Shown piece by piece: positions 45,794 to 57,800 of a DNA stretch of 64,000 bases; the stretch's first letter is position 1; every line of letters begins with the position of its first letter. Under the pieces are notes generated by a model. It worked only from the letters and a program-made list of their open reading frames with translations, had not been told where the DNA came from and made no database searches. The DNA is from Cladorhizidae sp. MBARI D1340-BT2 (lineage: Eukaryota; Porifera; Demospongiae; Poecilosclerida; Cladorhizidae): positions 24,141,816-24,205,815 of the forward strand of contig JAQNBH010000012.1 in the NCBI GenBank assembly GCA_028752905.1, given 5' to 3'. The position numbers were made by a program, and so were the translations under genes.

Positions 45794-46005
45794 GGTTCAG
45801 CTTGCATCAGCAATAGATGTCCTTCTTGGAGCCTACTGCCATTGAGCCTTCATACACACGGTGTGGGAGAACCTTGCCTCCAACTTTAGCACTCTTGGTC
45901 GGCTCTTCTCTTACACTGACTTCCATGAGAGCAACAAGAAGTTTGTGCTAGGTATTTGCAGATCCACGCACGAATGACTGGGCTGGGATGCTAAGGATGA
46001 CAATG
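45794..46005 (+). pseudogene. NPEPPS: NPEPPS-like exon 14 (two slips and a TGA)
   Basis: Acceptor TCCCAG ends at 45793. VQLASAIDVLLGAYC, EPSYT and VWENLASNFSTLGRLFSYTDF sit in different frames (slips near 45843 and 45865). They match IISTVEVLKVMEAF...EPNYTVW..L....LSTLLSHTDF of the family. The frame continues through a tempting GT..AG (45952-45961, too short for an intron) to a TGA at 45975-45977 exactly where relatives have Arg before LGWD, then LGWDAKDDNG and donor GTACAT at 46006. Confidence 0.85.
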
Positions 46006-47360
46006 GTACATCTGAGAGTGTGCATTTCTGTATACTGTATATATATTATTTTTATTTATAGTGTTCCAATCTAAATATTGCACATGTGATGATCACCTGA
46101 TATTGTGATCGGACAACACTGAGTTAACGACGGTTGTGTCACACTGTCTTGCGTCTGGGTGCATGGATTGGCTTTCTTCCATTGATCAGTAAATTGTAAT
46201 TGATGAGTTCTCTCTAAGCTACAAATAAAGTAATTAAAAATTGTTGGATGGTTTGAATAATAAATGAGGAGCGGGAAGGTGGTGTAGTTACCTTCTGTTT
46301 GATCAGGTATGCAATCTGCAGAGGAGAGCCACTTAACTGGATGTCCTGCAATCTCATGCTAGCTGACATGCTGACTGTAGCACAGTCTGCAGAGGAGAGG
46401 CAGCTAACTGGATGGCCTGCAATCTCATGCTAGTTGACATGCTGACTGTCAAAATAGAGCAACTGTATTTTAAAAAAATTATCAGTGGACCCCGTTGTTG
46501 GACAATCAAAATACATTGACTCGAGTGTATACGTATATATATAATTGTCAACAGGTTTACTATCTTAGCAAAGATATAAAGTAAGTATTTTTGAAGTTGG
46601 CTGTTTTAAGTTCAAAATGGCCAGAACGTGTGTATTTGTGTGTATAATTTTTGGCGTGAGATAATGTTCATGCCAATAAAGTGATTACAAGAGCATTCCC
46701 TGATATACATATACAGTGGAACCTGCCCATCTCTTCATTGATTCATTTGAAGGGGAGGGGGGGGGGGTTAATGGCTTCCTAGTGGGATACACCCTTGCTG
46801 TGTAAATATGGTTTAGTGTAGTTTCACTGCACTGCCACCAATCAGAGCTACAACAGCTTGCTTGTTGTAGTTGCTTCCTTCTGAGCTCATTGCTCTTGTT
46901 GGTTTCACAGTATCCACTAGCCCTAGCCCTAGCCCTAGCCCTAGAGAGTGGAATCTGATTTTCTGCCATTTTCCACAGAGGCTGCAGGACAGATTCCCCA
47001 ATGTGCCCCATTATCTCTAGCTAATCTTCCCCGCCCAGCAGAGGCGACTACCCCATGGTAGGGGTGAGAATTATAGATGGATGTAGACCATGATGTGATT
47101 CATGTATGGACCCCCTAAGGCTAATAATTAAGATAGACCCAGGCCTAGGCACCTCTCAGCACTGTTCAGGTATTCTGGGCCAATAATAATGCCTTTGTAA
47201 AGCCCACTAGCTGCAGGAGTGTTGGAAGTCTGGGCAGAAAGTAATTATGAAGATGGGCCCTTGGTAATCTATAACTTGAGCCTCTTGCAAGAAAGGACCT
47301 CACCCACGGCTTTCCAGTAAAGTCTTTACAGGCCGAGATAGGTTAATGTCAAGGTGTTCT
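46006..47360 (+). other. Intron-like region; missing NPEPPS exons not seen
   Basis: The exons that should follow LGWD were searched for and not recognised. Present instead are a two-copy repeat of about 66 bp at 46318-46450 (GCAGAGGAGAG, AACTGGATG, CTGCAATCTCATGCTAG), a G-run at 46757-46767 and (TAGCCC)4 at 46917-46944. Confidence 0.5.
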
Positions 47361-47367
47361 TTTTGCC

Positions 47368-47600
47368 TTCAGGAGGATCACACAGGGTGAGATTGCCTCC
47401 AGGAGGATTACACAGGGCTAGATTGCCTCCAGGAGGATCTCACAGGGCTAGATTGCCTCCAGGAGGATCTCACAGGGCTAGATTGCCTCCAGGAGGATTA
47501 CACAGCCCTGGATAGATTGCCTCCAGGAGGATCTCACAGGGCTAGATTGCCTCCAGGAGGATCTCACAGGGCTAGATTGCCTCCAGATGGATCACACAGG
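47368..47600. repeat. 30-bp minisatellite
   Basis: About eight copies of GATTGCCTCCAGGAGGATCT plus CACAGGGCTA, with one unit carrying a short insertion (47505-47514). Confidence 0.94.
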
Positions 47601-48090
47601 GCCAGACCTGACCAGCTGGGCAGCCAGAGCCATGGTTATATAAACATTGTTTTATGACAACATATTTACTTGTCAATAACATTGAGCATGTGCAGGGATT
47701 GGCCACACCCATTGGGTGTAACGACCATCAGGTCACAGTAAAAAGGCTTCAATATCCAACATTCTTGTAGATCTATTTCAGGCAGGCTAGGTGACAATAT
47801 ACCATGTTCCACTTTGGAGCAGCTAACACAGTGCTCAGCAGTATGCAGGCACAACTTCCATATCAGAGCAGATACCACAGCAGAAGTATGCATGCACAAC
47901 TTCCACATCAGAGCAGCTACCACAGCAGCACTATCAAGTGCGGCAGACTCGACCATCGAGACGTCAGGCCGGTGGCACAGTGCGGCATTCCTGCAGTATA
48001 CTATACAGAATGCCTGGGGACCAACTAGCAGGCCCTGTCCGTGGTCATGGAAAACTCCTCCTCTCTGAGGGCGACAAACTAACCACCTGC
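47601..48090. other. No gene recognised; 50-bp duplication
   Basis: A two-copy imperfect repeat of about 50 bp lies at 47840-47935 (CACAACTTCCAYATCAGAGC). Open frames are unsupported. Confidence 0.4.
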
Positions 48091-48373
48091 CAGGTTTCAT
48101 ACAGGGGGGGAAGCCCTGGGATACCCCCCAAAACGATTTCTTCCCCCCCAAGAATTTTCACAACAAAAATTTATATTAATAAAATTTCTTATGTAATACA
48201 TTACAGTAACGGGAAAAAAGGGCAGTTCAGAGAAGGCAGCATAGAAGCAATAGCAAATTCAACAGTAATAAAATTATAATAATTATGCATGAACAAACAA
48301 AATTAATATATAAGCGAAGATATACAATAATGTATGGTGAAAATTACAATACAGTGTGTTCAGTAGTACTAAA

Positions 48374-50579
48374 TTAAAGTAAAATGCGTCTATTTTTCTG
48401 TTTAAAAATGTCGAGAATTGCATTAAAGTCCACATTGGTCAATGGAGGACCCTCTAGACTAATTTTCATTAAATGTTCTAGGTTCGAGTCAGATAGACGA
48501 CTGCATAGGCGAGTTTTAATCAACTTCATTTGGCTAAAGGAATGCTCTACTGTTGCTGTGCCAACAGGAAGTGCCATTGTAATGTTCGCTTTCATGTCTC
48601 AGGGAAAATTCTTCTGTACGTATGTGACTTGTTCATCTCGTCCAGGATTTCTTGCATGCTAGGAGATACCGACTCTTCTTTACGTTCCATTATTGCCTTA
48701 GCCCATCTAAATATCTTCCACTCTGAAAGAAGCTTATCGCCATCAAGCAATGGAGGTGAGGTGTAAGTTATCCCTGCATACTCAACCTCTGCTTCTTTTC
48801 CATAGAACTCGGCAAGAATCTTGATTTGCTCGCTACCATATGATGGTAATGATGCTTCAGCGGGTAGTAGGTGAGGGACCGAATATGTACATGGCAGTAA
48901 CAATCTTCACGGCTTTATCAGTAAATCGACTCTTAATATTTAGAAGAAGGGAATCGACGAATGGAATTGCAACTAGAGTTCGATACTCGGTTGTGGTTGT
49001 GATAGAAGACCAACGGCTTCGTGCAGATCCATGTGTGCCGAGTGTTATATCGTGTTTTTCCTTCAACAGAGATATTTCAGACTCGACTGAACCGAACCAC
49101 TCACTTCTTTAGTCCTTTAGATGCTCGAGTTGATCCATCGTGATTTTCAGAAGTACCGGTAACCTACTCAAATCGAGAAGCTTTCTTTGCATCAAAACAT
49201 TCATCCTTGCCAGGATATCCAGAACTTCTGACAGGAACACGATACTAGCAACTCCAGTGTAAGTAGCAAGGAGAGCACCAATACCCTTATGCTTCAGCAT
49301 CACCTGATGTCTCATACAGCTGTTGTAGAATGATGATAAGGGCATGAAGCTTTCGGTAAATAGCCTATACACACAGCGTTCGTGTGAGAGCCGTCTGGTA
49401 TCACTAGGCTTCACAATCTTAAGCTCGGGTAGCTTGAGGACAGACTGGACTGCTTTGAGAGATTCTGCTTTCTTGGGTGAGTAGAATAAGAGCTTCCATA
49501 TATTTCACATAGTTCCAAACATTTTCTTGATCTCTGGAACACTGTTAGCAGCTTGCATGATTGCTAGTTGAAGCCTGTAGATGTAAAAGGAATGTGCAGC
49601 TAGAGTTCGCATCCTTTTTTGAACTCCATTGCATTCTCCGGCAAAGGTGGTTGCTCCATCATAACCTTGGCCTATTAGTTTACGATAGTCCAGGTTCTTC
49701 GACTAAAGGAAGGAGCTGATTGCATCTGAAATGGTAGCAGCATCTTGGGCACATAATGTGGAGCACTGTAAGGAAGTGCTCCTCTGGTTTTCCATTTACA
49801 ATCCACCGACAACAGATGGACAGCTCTTCTGTAGTACTAATATCTACACACTAATCAGCTAACACAGAGAAGTACGGGCTTAATTTTAAGCTCTCAATTA
49901 GCTTCCTATCTAGCCAGCTATTGATGGCCTCTAAAAGCACCACTGCAGAAAATCTGGATGTGTACAGAGCATTTTGTGGCCCCTCTTTGACATGTTGCTG
50001 GAGAAGTTCATCTCCATTTGCAATTTGCAACTGGACCAGGCGATCAAATGTGGTTGTAAGGTGCAGGCGATTTTTATCAAGAAAATATATCAATCTCAAA
50101 AGCTTAAGCACTATGTTTCTGTTCTCTGCTCTCCTTTCTTCAGCCTCCTTAGCAGCTGCTGAACATTGCAGTTGTAGGACACTCTGCTCCTTTCCTTGTT
50201 CTGCCATTCGAGCATGGATAACAGCATCTCTGTGCCATTTTCACTGGCTGTGTTCCTTGTGTTGTTCAGTAGCTTGATTCCAATCCCGAGTGGCCCTGGC
50301 TGTAGAAGGTGCATTTCCTTGCTTCTGGCAGAGCTTGCAGAACATGCCCTTCTTAGGATCATCGCAGTACACACAAGGATATTTCTGCTCCCACTCCTTT
50401 TTGTAGAGTTTCCTCTTCTGCGCTTTGGAACACACTGATCTACCTACTGATGCTTCGTAATTGGTGGAAGTCAAGGCATCACTAGTCGACGTAGTTTGGA
50501 CTACATCTTCATCGTCCTCAGAATCTCTACTAGACCCAGCACGCACTCGCTTTCTGGTAAAAAAGTTCCTGAGGTCCAT
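48374..50579 (-). pseudogene. hAT-superfamily transposase relic (copy 2)
   Basis: Minus strand, ATG at 50579 (MDLRNFFTRKR). Next comes an acidic/Ser stretch and a basic region with a zinc-finger-like segment (CVYCDDPKKGMFCKLC, about 50375-50330) of TTF type. A DUF4371-like middle part (NRLHLTTTFDRLV, LLEAINSWLDRKLIESLKLSPYFSVLAD, 50110-49851) follows, then further core pieces at 49414-49109 and 48903-48592. The C-terminal dimerisation domain has ATVEHSFSQMKLIKTRL (48560-48510) and ends KNRRILL with a stop at 48374. Stops and shifts interrupt the frame near 50240, 49850, 49500 and 48595. It is better preserved than copy 1 and of the same clade; inactive as written. Confidence 0.87.
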
Positions 50580-50610
50580 TTGTGTAGGTTTGTATCTGAA
50601 GCATTTGGTC

Positions 50611-50850
50611 TTTATATAAAATTGTGAATAAATCTAGAATATTCTGTGTCACTGTTCAATCATGTGTTAATCTAGAATGTTCTGTCCATCAGCTATAATT
50701 ATGTGGTTAGCTTTCCTAATTGTAGTGTAGATTTAATCTACACTACAATTAGGAAAGCTAACCACAGAATAATAACACATAGAACATTCTAGATCATCAA
50801 ACAATTGCATCTATTCTGTGGCAAGATGCATTTTATCTAGAATGTTCTGT
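50611..50850 (-). promoter_or_regulatory. Candidate hAT promoter with TATA and four AGAAnnTTCT motifs
   Basis: Upstream of the transposase ATG (50579, minus strand) lie TTTATATAAA at 50611-50620 and four perfect AGAAnnTTCT palindromes at 50636-50645, 50674-50683, 50781-50790 and 50839-50848. The third is followed by TAGA, extending the GAA/TTC alternation. This is the core of a heat-shock element. Function is inferred from motif and position only. Confidence 0.4.
50702..50766. repeat. 65-bp near-perfect palindrome
   Basis: Two 32-bp arms with perfect complementarity around a single T at 50734 (left arm begins TGTGGTTAGCTTTCC, right arm ends GGAAAGCTAACCACA). Outside it the similarity resumes imperfectly to the flanking AGAAnnTTCT motifs. 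It could form a cruciform or hairpin. Confidence 0.95.
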
Positions 50851-51067
50851 CCATGTGTACTTTAACTATAGGAAAGTACCCTCAAAATGTCTCGGTATCA
50901 ATCTGAGAGCATCGATTTTGCCCAAAAAAATCGGGGGGGGGGGGGGGGGGCATGACCCCAGACCCCCCTACTTGGCGCTTGCTTACACACGCCCATCCAT
51001 AAACGCCAAACATTTTGAGTTCCCCCCCCCCCCCCCCCCCAAACTGTAAATCCTGTATGAACCCCTG

Positions 51068-51665
51068 TCCTGGGTGTGTCACGGGGGCTTTGAAATAGCA
51101 CTCAGAAAATCTTTCACGCTGTACACATATCCCAGTGTCAAATTCTGTACTTCTATCCAACCTCTGAGTAGTACATGGGAGGGTCCCAGTGGTCACATAT
51201 ACCAAGACCACTTCATTTTCACCCAACACCCTAGCATGTCACACCCCTTACCATACTTGTACACACATGCCATAGGCGGAGCCAGTTCGCTGACTAGGAT
51301 ACCTACTCAAGCTGCCTTGGGGAGGGGAGGAACAGTTACCATAGGCATCCTCTTCCCTTGGGCAGGAGTCAAGCCCAAGTTAACCCCCCAATAAGGAGAT
51401 GGCTCTCACAATACTCCTACCCCAAGACTGACCCAAGATGGCGAGGTGGGGGAGAGGCAGGAAGTCACGTGACCAAGGATATAAATAAGGATGCCTGAAC
51501 CCACTCAGGCTTCAAGGTTACGCAAGATTGCAGTTGCCCGCCTGGCTCTGCCAAGCTTAGATAGAGGTTGGATTATAGTAGCCTCAGCTTACAAGTAGCC
51601 TTGGTTTGAGTTACTCTCTTACCTGTTGTGCTAATACAAGAGTGATATAGAGTAGACTGAAGAAA
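51068..51665. other. No gene recognised
   Basis: Single-copy-looking sequence between the hAT element and the 55-bp array. Open frames are short and unsupported. Confidence 0.4.
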
Positions 51666-51668
51666 AAT

Positions 51669-52250
51669 GGTTGATGTGTGCATGACCAGTGTTTGGCCAC
51701 TCATACATGTACATGCACTGTATGTTTATGGTTGATGTGTGCATGACCAGTGTCTAGTCACACATACATGCACTCTATGTTTGATGTGTACATGACCAGT
51801 GTCTAGCCACACATACATGCACTGTATGTTTATGGTTGATTTGTGCATGACCAGTGTCTAGTCACACATACATGCACTGTATGTTTATGGTTGATGTGTA
51901 CATGACCAGTGTCTAGCCACACATACATGCACTGTATGTTTATGGTTGATGTGTGCATGAGTATCTAGCCAGACATACATGCACTGTATGTTTATGGTTG
52001 ATCTGTGCATGACCAGTGTCTAGCCATACATACATGCACTGTATGTTTATGGTTGATGTGTACATGACCAGTGTCTAGCCACACATACATGCACAGTATG
52101 TTTATGGTTGATGTGTATATGACCAGTGTCTAGTCACACATACATGCACTGTATGTTTATGGTTGATGTGTATATGACCAGTGTCTAGCCACACAAACAT
52201 GCACTGTATGTTTATGGTTGATGTGTATATGACCAGTGTCTAGCCACACA
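51669..52250. repeat. 55-bp minisatellite
   Basis: About 10-11 copies of a 55-bp unit (TGGTTGATGTGTGCATGACC, AGTGTCTAGCCACACATACA, TGCACTGTATGTTTA). Confidence 0.95.
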
Positions 52251-53088
52251 TGCATGTCCTTCATGATTGAATAAGTTGCAAAGTCAGTGTTACGGGAAAT
52301 TACTAAGTTAAAGTTTCAAAGTTACAGACACTACTTGGTCCCACACTGCCCTAATAAAAGCCCATATAAACGAGTTTTCTCTGTATATATATATATTATA
52401 TATGGAGCAAAAATATTTATTTTGGAAATATTGATCCATATGTGGATGGACTGGTGAGTAAATCAAAGTTCACCAATGTCAACCAACATTTACTGGACCT
52501 TCAACTATGAATATAATAGCTCCAAATATAATACATGTCTTTTAATCTAATTAAATTGTTGCTGTTTTTGTCCACCTTTTTAAAACAGTGGTCAAAACAA
52601 TGTAGGGAGTGCCACTCCCTTCAATAGTTTAGCAGTAGAAGACTATAGCTACTCTTGTAAGTGAAGTTCAACTTATAACTTGTGGAACTCCAGGATTTGT
52701 CAAAATTTATCTGGCTTGCTTCTTCTTGTCCACAGGAGCGAGATCTCCACAAAGCCAACAATGGTACATTGGTTCACAGCATGTGGGGTAGCTTGTTTGT
52801 GTGGCATCAACAGATCGTAAGATAATTCTTACCAACTGCTTTATTCCAGGAAATGTATGATGGTTAGTAATCAAACATTGTGGCTAGCTAATGGCAGAAA
52901 CATGTGCTATAGATTCCCCATTGCATCAAGTTATTATCCTAATAGCTGTAGAAGTGCATTGGAACATTCCGGTACTAAATGTTTAAGAGTGGACCTGTTC
53001 TGTGAGGTGACGAGAAAAGGAAATTTATACATGGACCCTTGAAAATGGATGTCTAGGTTTTGCCACACGTTTTACGATTTTGAGGTTT
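52251..53088. other. No certain gene; possible micro-exon
   Basis: A (TA)n stretch lies at 52384-52404. A CCACAG acceptor at 52735 followed by ERDLHKANN and a GTACAT donor resembles the LHK segment of NPEPPS, but nine residues are too few to call. Confidence 0.3.
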
Positions 53089-53430
53089 ACTGCCTTAGTG
53101 AAGGATGCAAGCACTGCCTTGGTGAAGGATGCAAGCACTGCCTTGGTGAAGGATGCAAGCACTGCCTTGGTGAAGGATACAAGCACTGCCTTGGTGAAGG
53201 GTGCAAGCACTGCCTTAGTAAAGGATGCAAGCATTGCCTTAGTAAAGGATGCAAGCACTGCCTTAGTGAAGGATGCAAGCACTGCCTTAGTAAAGGATGC
53301 AAGCATTGCCTTAGTAAAGGCTGCAAGCATTGCCTTAGTAAAGGATGCAAGCACTGCCTTAGTGAAGGATGCAAGCACTGCCTTAGTAAAGGATGCAAGC
53401 ATTGCCTTAGTGAAGGATGCAAGCACTACA
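53089..53430. repeat. 24-bp minisatellite
   Basis: About 14 copies of a 24-bp unit (GAAGGATGCAAGCACTGCCT plus TAGT). Because 24 is divisible by 3, four reading frames stay open on both strands (Cys/Lys, Ala/Ser and Leu/His rich). Nothing else supports translation. Confidence 0.95.
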
Positions 53431-54641
53431 AATACAAACTTGAAATTCTTTCAGCTTTGCCTCAGCTTATGTATAATAGGAGTCAATGATTTCATTTCAC
53501 CTAGTCTTTATTTACAGTGGGTGTGGTCATCCACATGTCCACACACTTAAGATCGTATAGGAATGAGTTCAGTTTTAGAGAAACCTTCTCTTGCTAGCTG
53601 CTGCTCAAATGGCTACTCTGTCTCCATAACTTGCTAGCTGCTGCTTGGATGGCTAGCTACTGGTTGGCCTCCATTATGACAGCTAGGAGCTTACAAAATA
53701 CTGACAAGTAGTCGAGGTCATCCAGTTTTGTTTGCTTATACTCAGAGTACATACCTGAGGCTAAATTGTCATGAATTGGAAATTAAACACAAATATATAA
53801 GTCCTCAGAAATGTTTGCCATTCCATGTGTAATATGATCTGTTGTAAGCATGGTGTGAAAAACACTCAACTGGTAATGGATGGTCATAATCCCTGCCACT
53901 AAGTGCCCAAGTTAAAACCGAGCTGCTAACTCTTTATGGCTGAATTATAATTTTTTTAATGTGACGCACACATTTGCCTGCAAAGTTATGTGAAATATTA
54001 ACAGCAAGTGTCAAGTGTGCCTTCTTCATGGCTTGATGGTTCTACGGTGAGCATTATTGATATGCTAGCATCACTCTAGCGTTTAGGCATAGCAGTCATT
54101 GTAGCTTTAGATAGCTCCTACAGCTGGTACCTTGGTCTTCTAAGCTCCAGTACATGAGGCAATGTTTTCTCTCTGAGCACTTCCACTTTAAGTGAAACCA
54201 TTTTCTGCCTTCAGCTAGCACTATAAGCACTGTAGCTACTCACTTTTAAAGTATTTTGCTTTTGTAGAAGACAACGATGCTTGCCATCCTCACCATTTCA
54301 AGAAAGCAGGTGTTATTCTAGTAGAGTAGGGTTAGATGCAGCCTTGCCAGCCAACAGCTCATGTTGGATTTTGCTGTGCGAGCTAACTTTTGATGATGGC
54401 TTCCAATTTCACTACCGTCAGGAAGCATGAAATCCCTGCATGCACGGATATGTCCGCTATCAGCCCTAATGAGTTAAAACTGAATACCTCCTCTCATCAT
54501 CCCATTACTCTGCTAGCTGCTGCTGATGTGGCCAGCTACTCAGCTTACAAGTACTGGCAGTCATTGTAGTTCATATTCAAGTTCTGTTTGTTCATGCTCA
54601 GAAGACCCGCCCCCAAACTAACTCCTACTTGTATGATGCAG
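53431..54641. other. Intron-like region, nothing recognised
   Basis: Short repeated words CTTGCTAGCTGCTGCT at 53590-53645 and again near 54512. No coding match. Some missing NPEPPS exons were expected here and not found. Confidence 0.4.
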
Positions 54642-54806
54642 GTAACCAGCAGTGGGTTTACATCGGAAGAACATGTGTGTGAGGTGGAGAAGTTCTTTAC
54701 GAAGAACCCGTGGGCAGTGGCTAATAGGGTGGTGAAGCAGAACTGTGAGGCCATCCGGCTCAACGCAAAGTGGCTGGGAGGCAGTGAAGGAGTGGCTTGC
54801 TACTCA
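54642..54806 (+). CDS. NPEPPS: NPEPPS-like C-terminal exon (intact)
   Basis: Acceptor GATGCAG ends at 54641. SSGFTSEEHVCEVEKFF, then NPWAVANRVVKQNCEAIRLNAKWLGG matches the last helices of NPEPPS (family: VEGFA...EV.AFFE.HP.P.AERT..QCCE.I.LNA.WL). The exon is free of lesions. Its 3' end is uncertain: the frame stays open to a TAG at 54882, but similarity stops near WLGG, and a GTAACA donor at about 54807 is possible. Confidence 0.8.
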
Positions 54807-57800
54807 GTAACAGTGTATTCCCTGTTTACTGCAAGTGTGGAACTTAGGAATTCTAGCACAAGCTCAGACAATCGCAGCGTCTAGCCCTACTAGGTATTCT
54901 AGCACATTCAAGTTCCACCCTTTAACCAGTTGGATTGTGCCAGACTGAGCATTCTAGGTCAACCCTTGCTATCCAGGGGATCTTCCTGGAGATGGAAGTA
55001 AAGTCAACCGCAAATCACTGTTCTTCAGAGGAAAGCTACACAATCATTTATGCTAGCCTGGAATTGTTCCCAGTCCCTTCACTCTGAGAAGGAGTCGTTC
55101 CAAGAACTATTAAAAAATTAAAATATGTGGATTGACCTGTCACAAAATAACTATAACCATGTATTCCAAAACACCTGGTGACGACCCTTTACCATTTACT
55201 GATTGCATACAAGACTGGATCAAGTGCAATAATAATTAATTTTGGTTAAAAACACTTAAGTATTGTGGGCGCTATATGTCCATACATAGCTTAAATATCT
55301 GCAACGTAAGTTTAATTCTCTGCAAACTGATTCTATTGTGAAAATGAATATGCATAATTTTATTAGTTCTTGGTTGGGTATACATGTAGCTATTATGCAG
55401 TCACACATATATATCAGGTTGTCAGCTTTTCCACATTCGATGATATTTGTTGCCATCTGGTTTATGGTATACACTGTTGGACCAGGCTTGCCACTGATGT
55501 AAGTGAAGGGAACCCCAAATATATCAGTAAAATCCCCATTACACATGCACTGTGATGTATACTAATGGAGCTACATACTTTGACATACTCATCGTTCTAG
55601 ACTGCTATATACAGCCACACACCCACCCATAAAAGCAACTAGGACTTGGATGTAATTTGTACAGAACTTGACATGTCTTTGCAAACGCTAATGCTACATA
55701 TGTCTGGTACATATATAGATTGTAGGAATGCCTAAGCTGCTCAGTAAAGAAGTACAGGCCAGGCTCTTGTGCTGCAAGCTATATAGCTCCTTGGCTATTA
55801 CTGATTTAATTTAATTTTTTAATTGCATGAAATTTTAGCACCTAAACAGCAATTCCCTGAAATGTTAATTTTTTGGGCAACACATATTTAAATTGCAACT
55901 AGACCTAGTGGCCAACTATTATGTTTTTTTTCAGGCCACCTCTTACACTTCTGTGGACAAGGTGGGTCATACTGTTCTCCCCAGCTCACTCAATACACTT
56001 TACTTGTGTGGCCAGGCTGGGCCAGGCCCTTCTCCCTACTTCATGCAATACCTCTTGTATATATATGTGGCCAGGCCAGACCGGATTCTTCTCCCTACCG
56101 CATGCAAATCAACCATTGATAGACAAAAGAACAACTTATATGCAGTACTAGCACATGTAGGTATGCCAATCTAGAAATGTGAAGAGGAACAGAGGCAGAA
56201 AAGTATTTACACGAGATTCATCGGACTTGCTCTTGAGGTTTATTAGTATTTTAATGACATCGGTATGCATTAATGTTCTCTCTAGACTAAATTCATTTAT
56301 AAGTCAACATTTAACAAATACACTTCAAATTATTGTGCCAATTATTAAAGTTCCTTTATAATATCAATGATGGCCTGGGCACTATCCACCCAATTGCCCT
56401 CCACACATATGTGCAGCAGACTTCTGAAAGATGTGCTGATAGCAGAAGTTCTCCAGGCTTCTAGAGCAGCCATCCTGCAAATATATAGAGTGCATCTCTA
56501 ATACACATCCGCAAGCTGAACACAAATATTTAGCCTTATCATTTTCCCGCATCAATATCCAACACGTGTGGATTCAAGTTAAAATCTAGAAGATCTGGCA
56601 TATCATAAGAAACCAATTCTGGAGCAATTCGACGTAGATATTTCTCTGCCTTTATTCTGACAGTTAAGCCACCATGCTTTCCTGTGGGGATTTTGTCCAG
56701 GAAATCCTTGTATTTCTACTGCAAGAATAATAATAACAACAGAACCAACTAGAGGTTGGTGTTGCTAACTTGTTCCTTGGTACTTACTGGTGTTGAATGC
56801 AGGGATGTCAGCTGCTTCTGCTTCATGTGTTCTTGTACCACCTGCAGCAACAACAGCAATACAGAGCAATGAGTGCATTACTTGTGTGAATGTACCAATA
56901 GATACGTCTACTTATACTACAACTATAAATTAGAAACATATGGACGTAAAAAAATCCAGCACATCATAAACTCTGGTTATGTAGGAACACTCTAACCAAA
57001 CCAGCTGAACAGTAAACAACATTACTAAATAAATCCACACCCATTAAATCTGCCTACAATAGCAGACCTAGATTTTTCTAAAGAGGTTCAGTTAGATGAT
57101 GGAGGTACGTAGGGAGGTGCATGCAAGCATATAGCTTCCACATACCTACACCCATAATTATACTCCAGCATTGTACAGTAAAAGCTCTAATTATGTGTCA
57201 CCAAAAAATAATTCTTAACTGCTGTGACCCATAAATGGAAATTATTCCATCGTGTATGTGATGCAACAATACAAAATGATGCTATTTAGAATAATATATC
57301 CTGTCACTGCACGAAGTTAGGATAATCGAAATGAGCCTAAAATAACTACCTTGCAGTGTTGTCAAAAGTGATTCCTCCATTATTAACTATCGACTTGGAA
57401 GCCAAGCTAGCAACCAAAGACTAATGTAGTACTTTAAGGACCTGGAAGGCCACAGAAAGTTGTCGCCTAACAGTAGCTGCTACAGCAATAGACTCAAGCT
57501 CTGACACTGATGTTGACCTTCAAGCTTTTTTGTTCATGAAGCAAGCAAGAGTAACATATAAAGGTAAGCACAGAATCTAGCTAGAGTTGAGGAAACTATA
57601 CTAGTCATGAAGACTTCATCTTACGAAACCATTAAATTTTACTTTACCCATTGGAGGAGTCCATATACTCTGATACACACGGTAGCCTTTATCAAGAACG
57701 AAGCTCTTGCAGCAACAGCCACAGATATGTTCGCACGATTAGAATGGAAAAGATCAATAGACAAAGACAACTTAAATAGTGAAATTACAAATTTAATCCA

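Larger units (their letters stand above)
48091..51067 (-). mobile_element. hAT element (copy 2) with likely inverted ends
   Basis: The left end CAGGTTTCATACAGG (48091) and the right end read on the minus strand, CAGGGGTTCATACAGG (51067), are near-identical inverted termini of the CAGGG type used by hAT elements. Just inside both ends are G/C runs (48104, 50934-50950, 51020-51040). The transposase relic 48374-50579 lies between. No convincing 8-bp target duplication was found, so the borders are provisional. Confidence 0.65.

Noticed and set aside
45952..45961. GT...AG pair as an intron in NPEPPS exon 14
   Set aside because: Only 10 nt; residue count across it matches relatives when read through.
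46976..47020. NPEPPS exon reading RLQDRFPNV after a CCACAG acceptor
   Set aside because: Resembles the ARRRF region only loosely; no donor in a consistent place.
48091..51075. 8-bp target duplication for hAT copy 2
   Set aside because: Flanks at 48083-48090 and 51068-51075 do not match, so none is reported.
52736..52763. NPEPPS micro-exon ERDLHKANN
   Set aside because: Good acceptor and donor but only nine residues with weak similarity to the LHK segment.
53049..53550. Cys-rich EGCKHCLS repeat protein
   Set aside because: 24-bp minisatellite; multiple frames open on both strands simply because the unit is a multiple of three.
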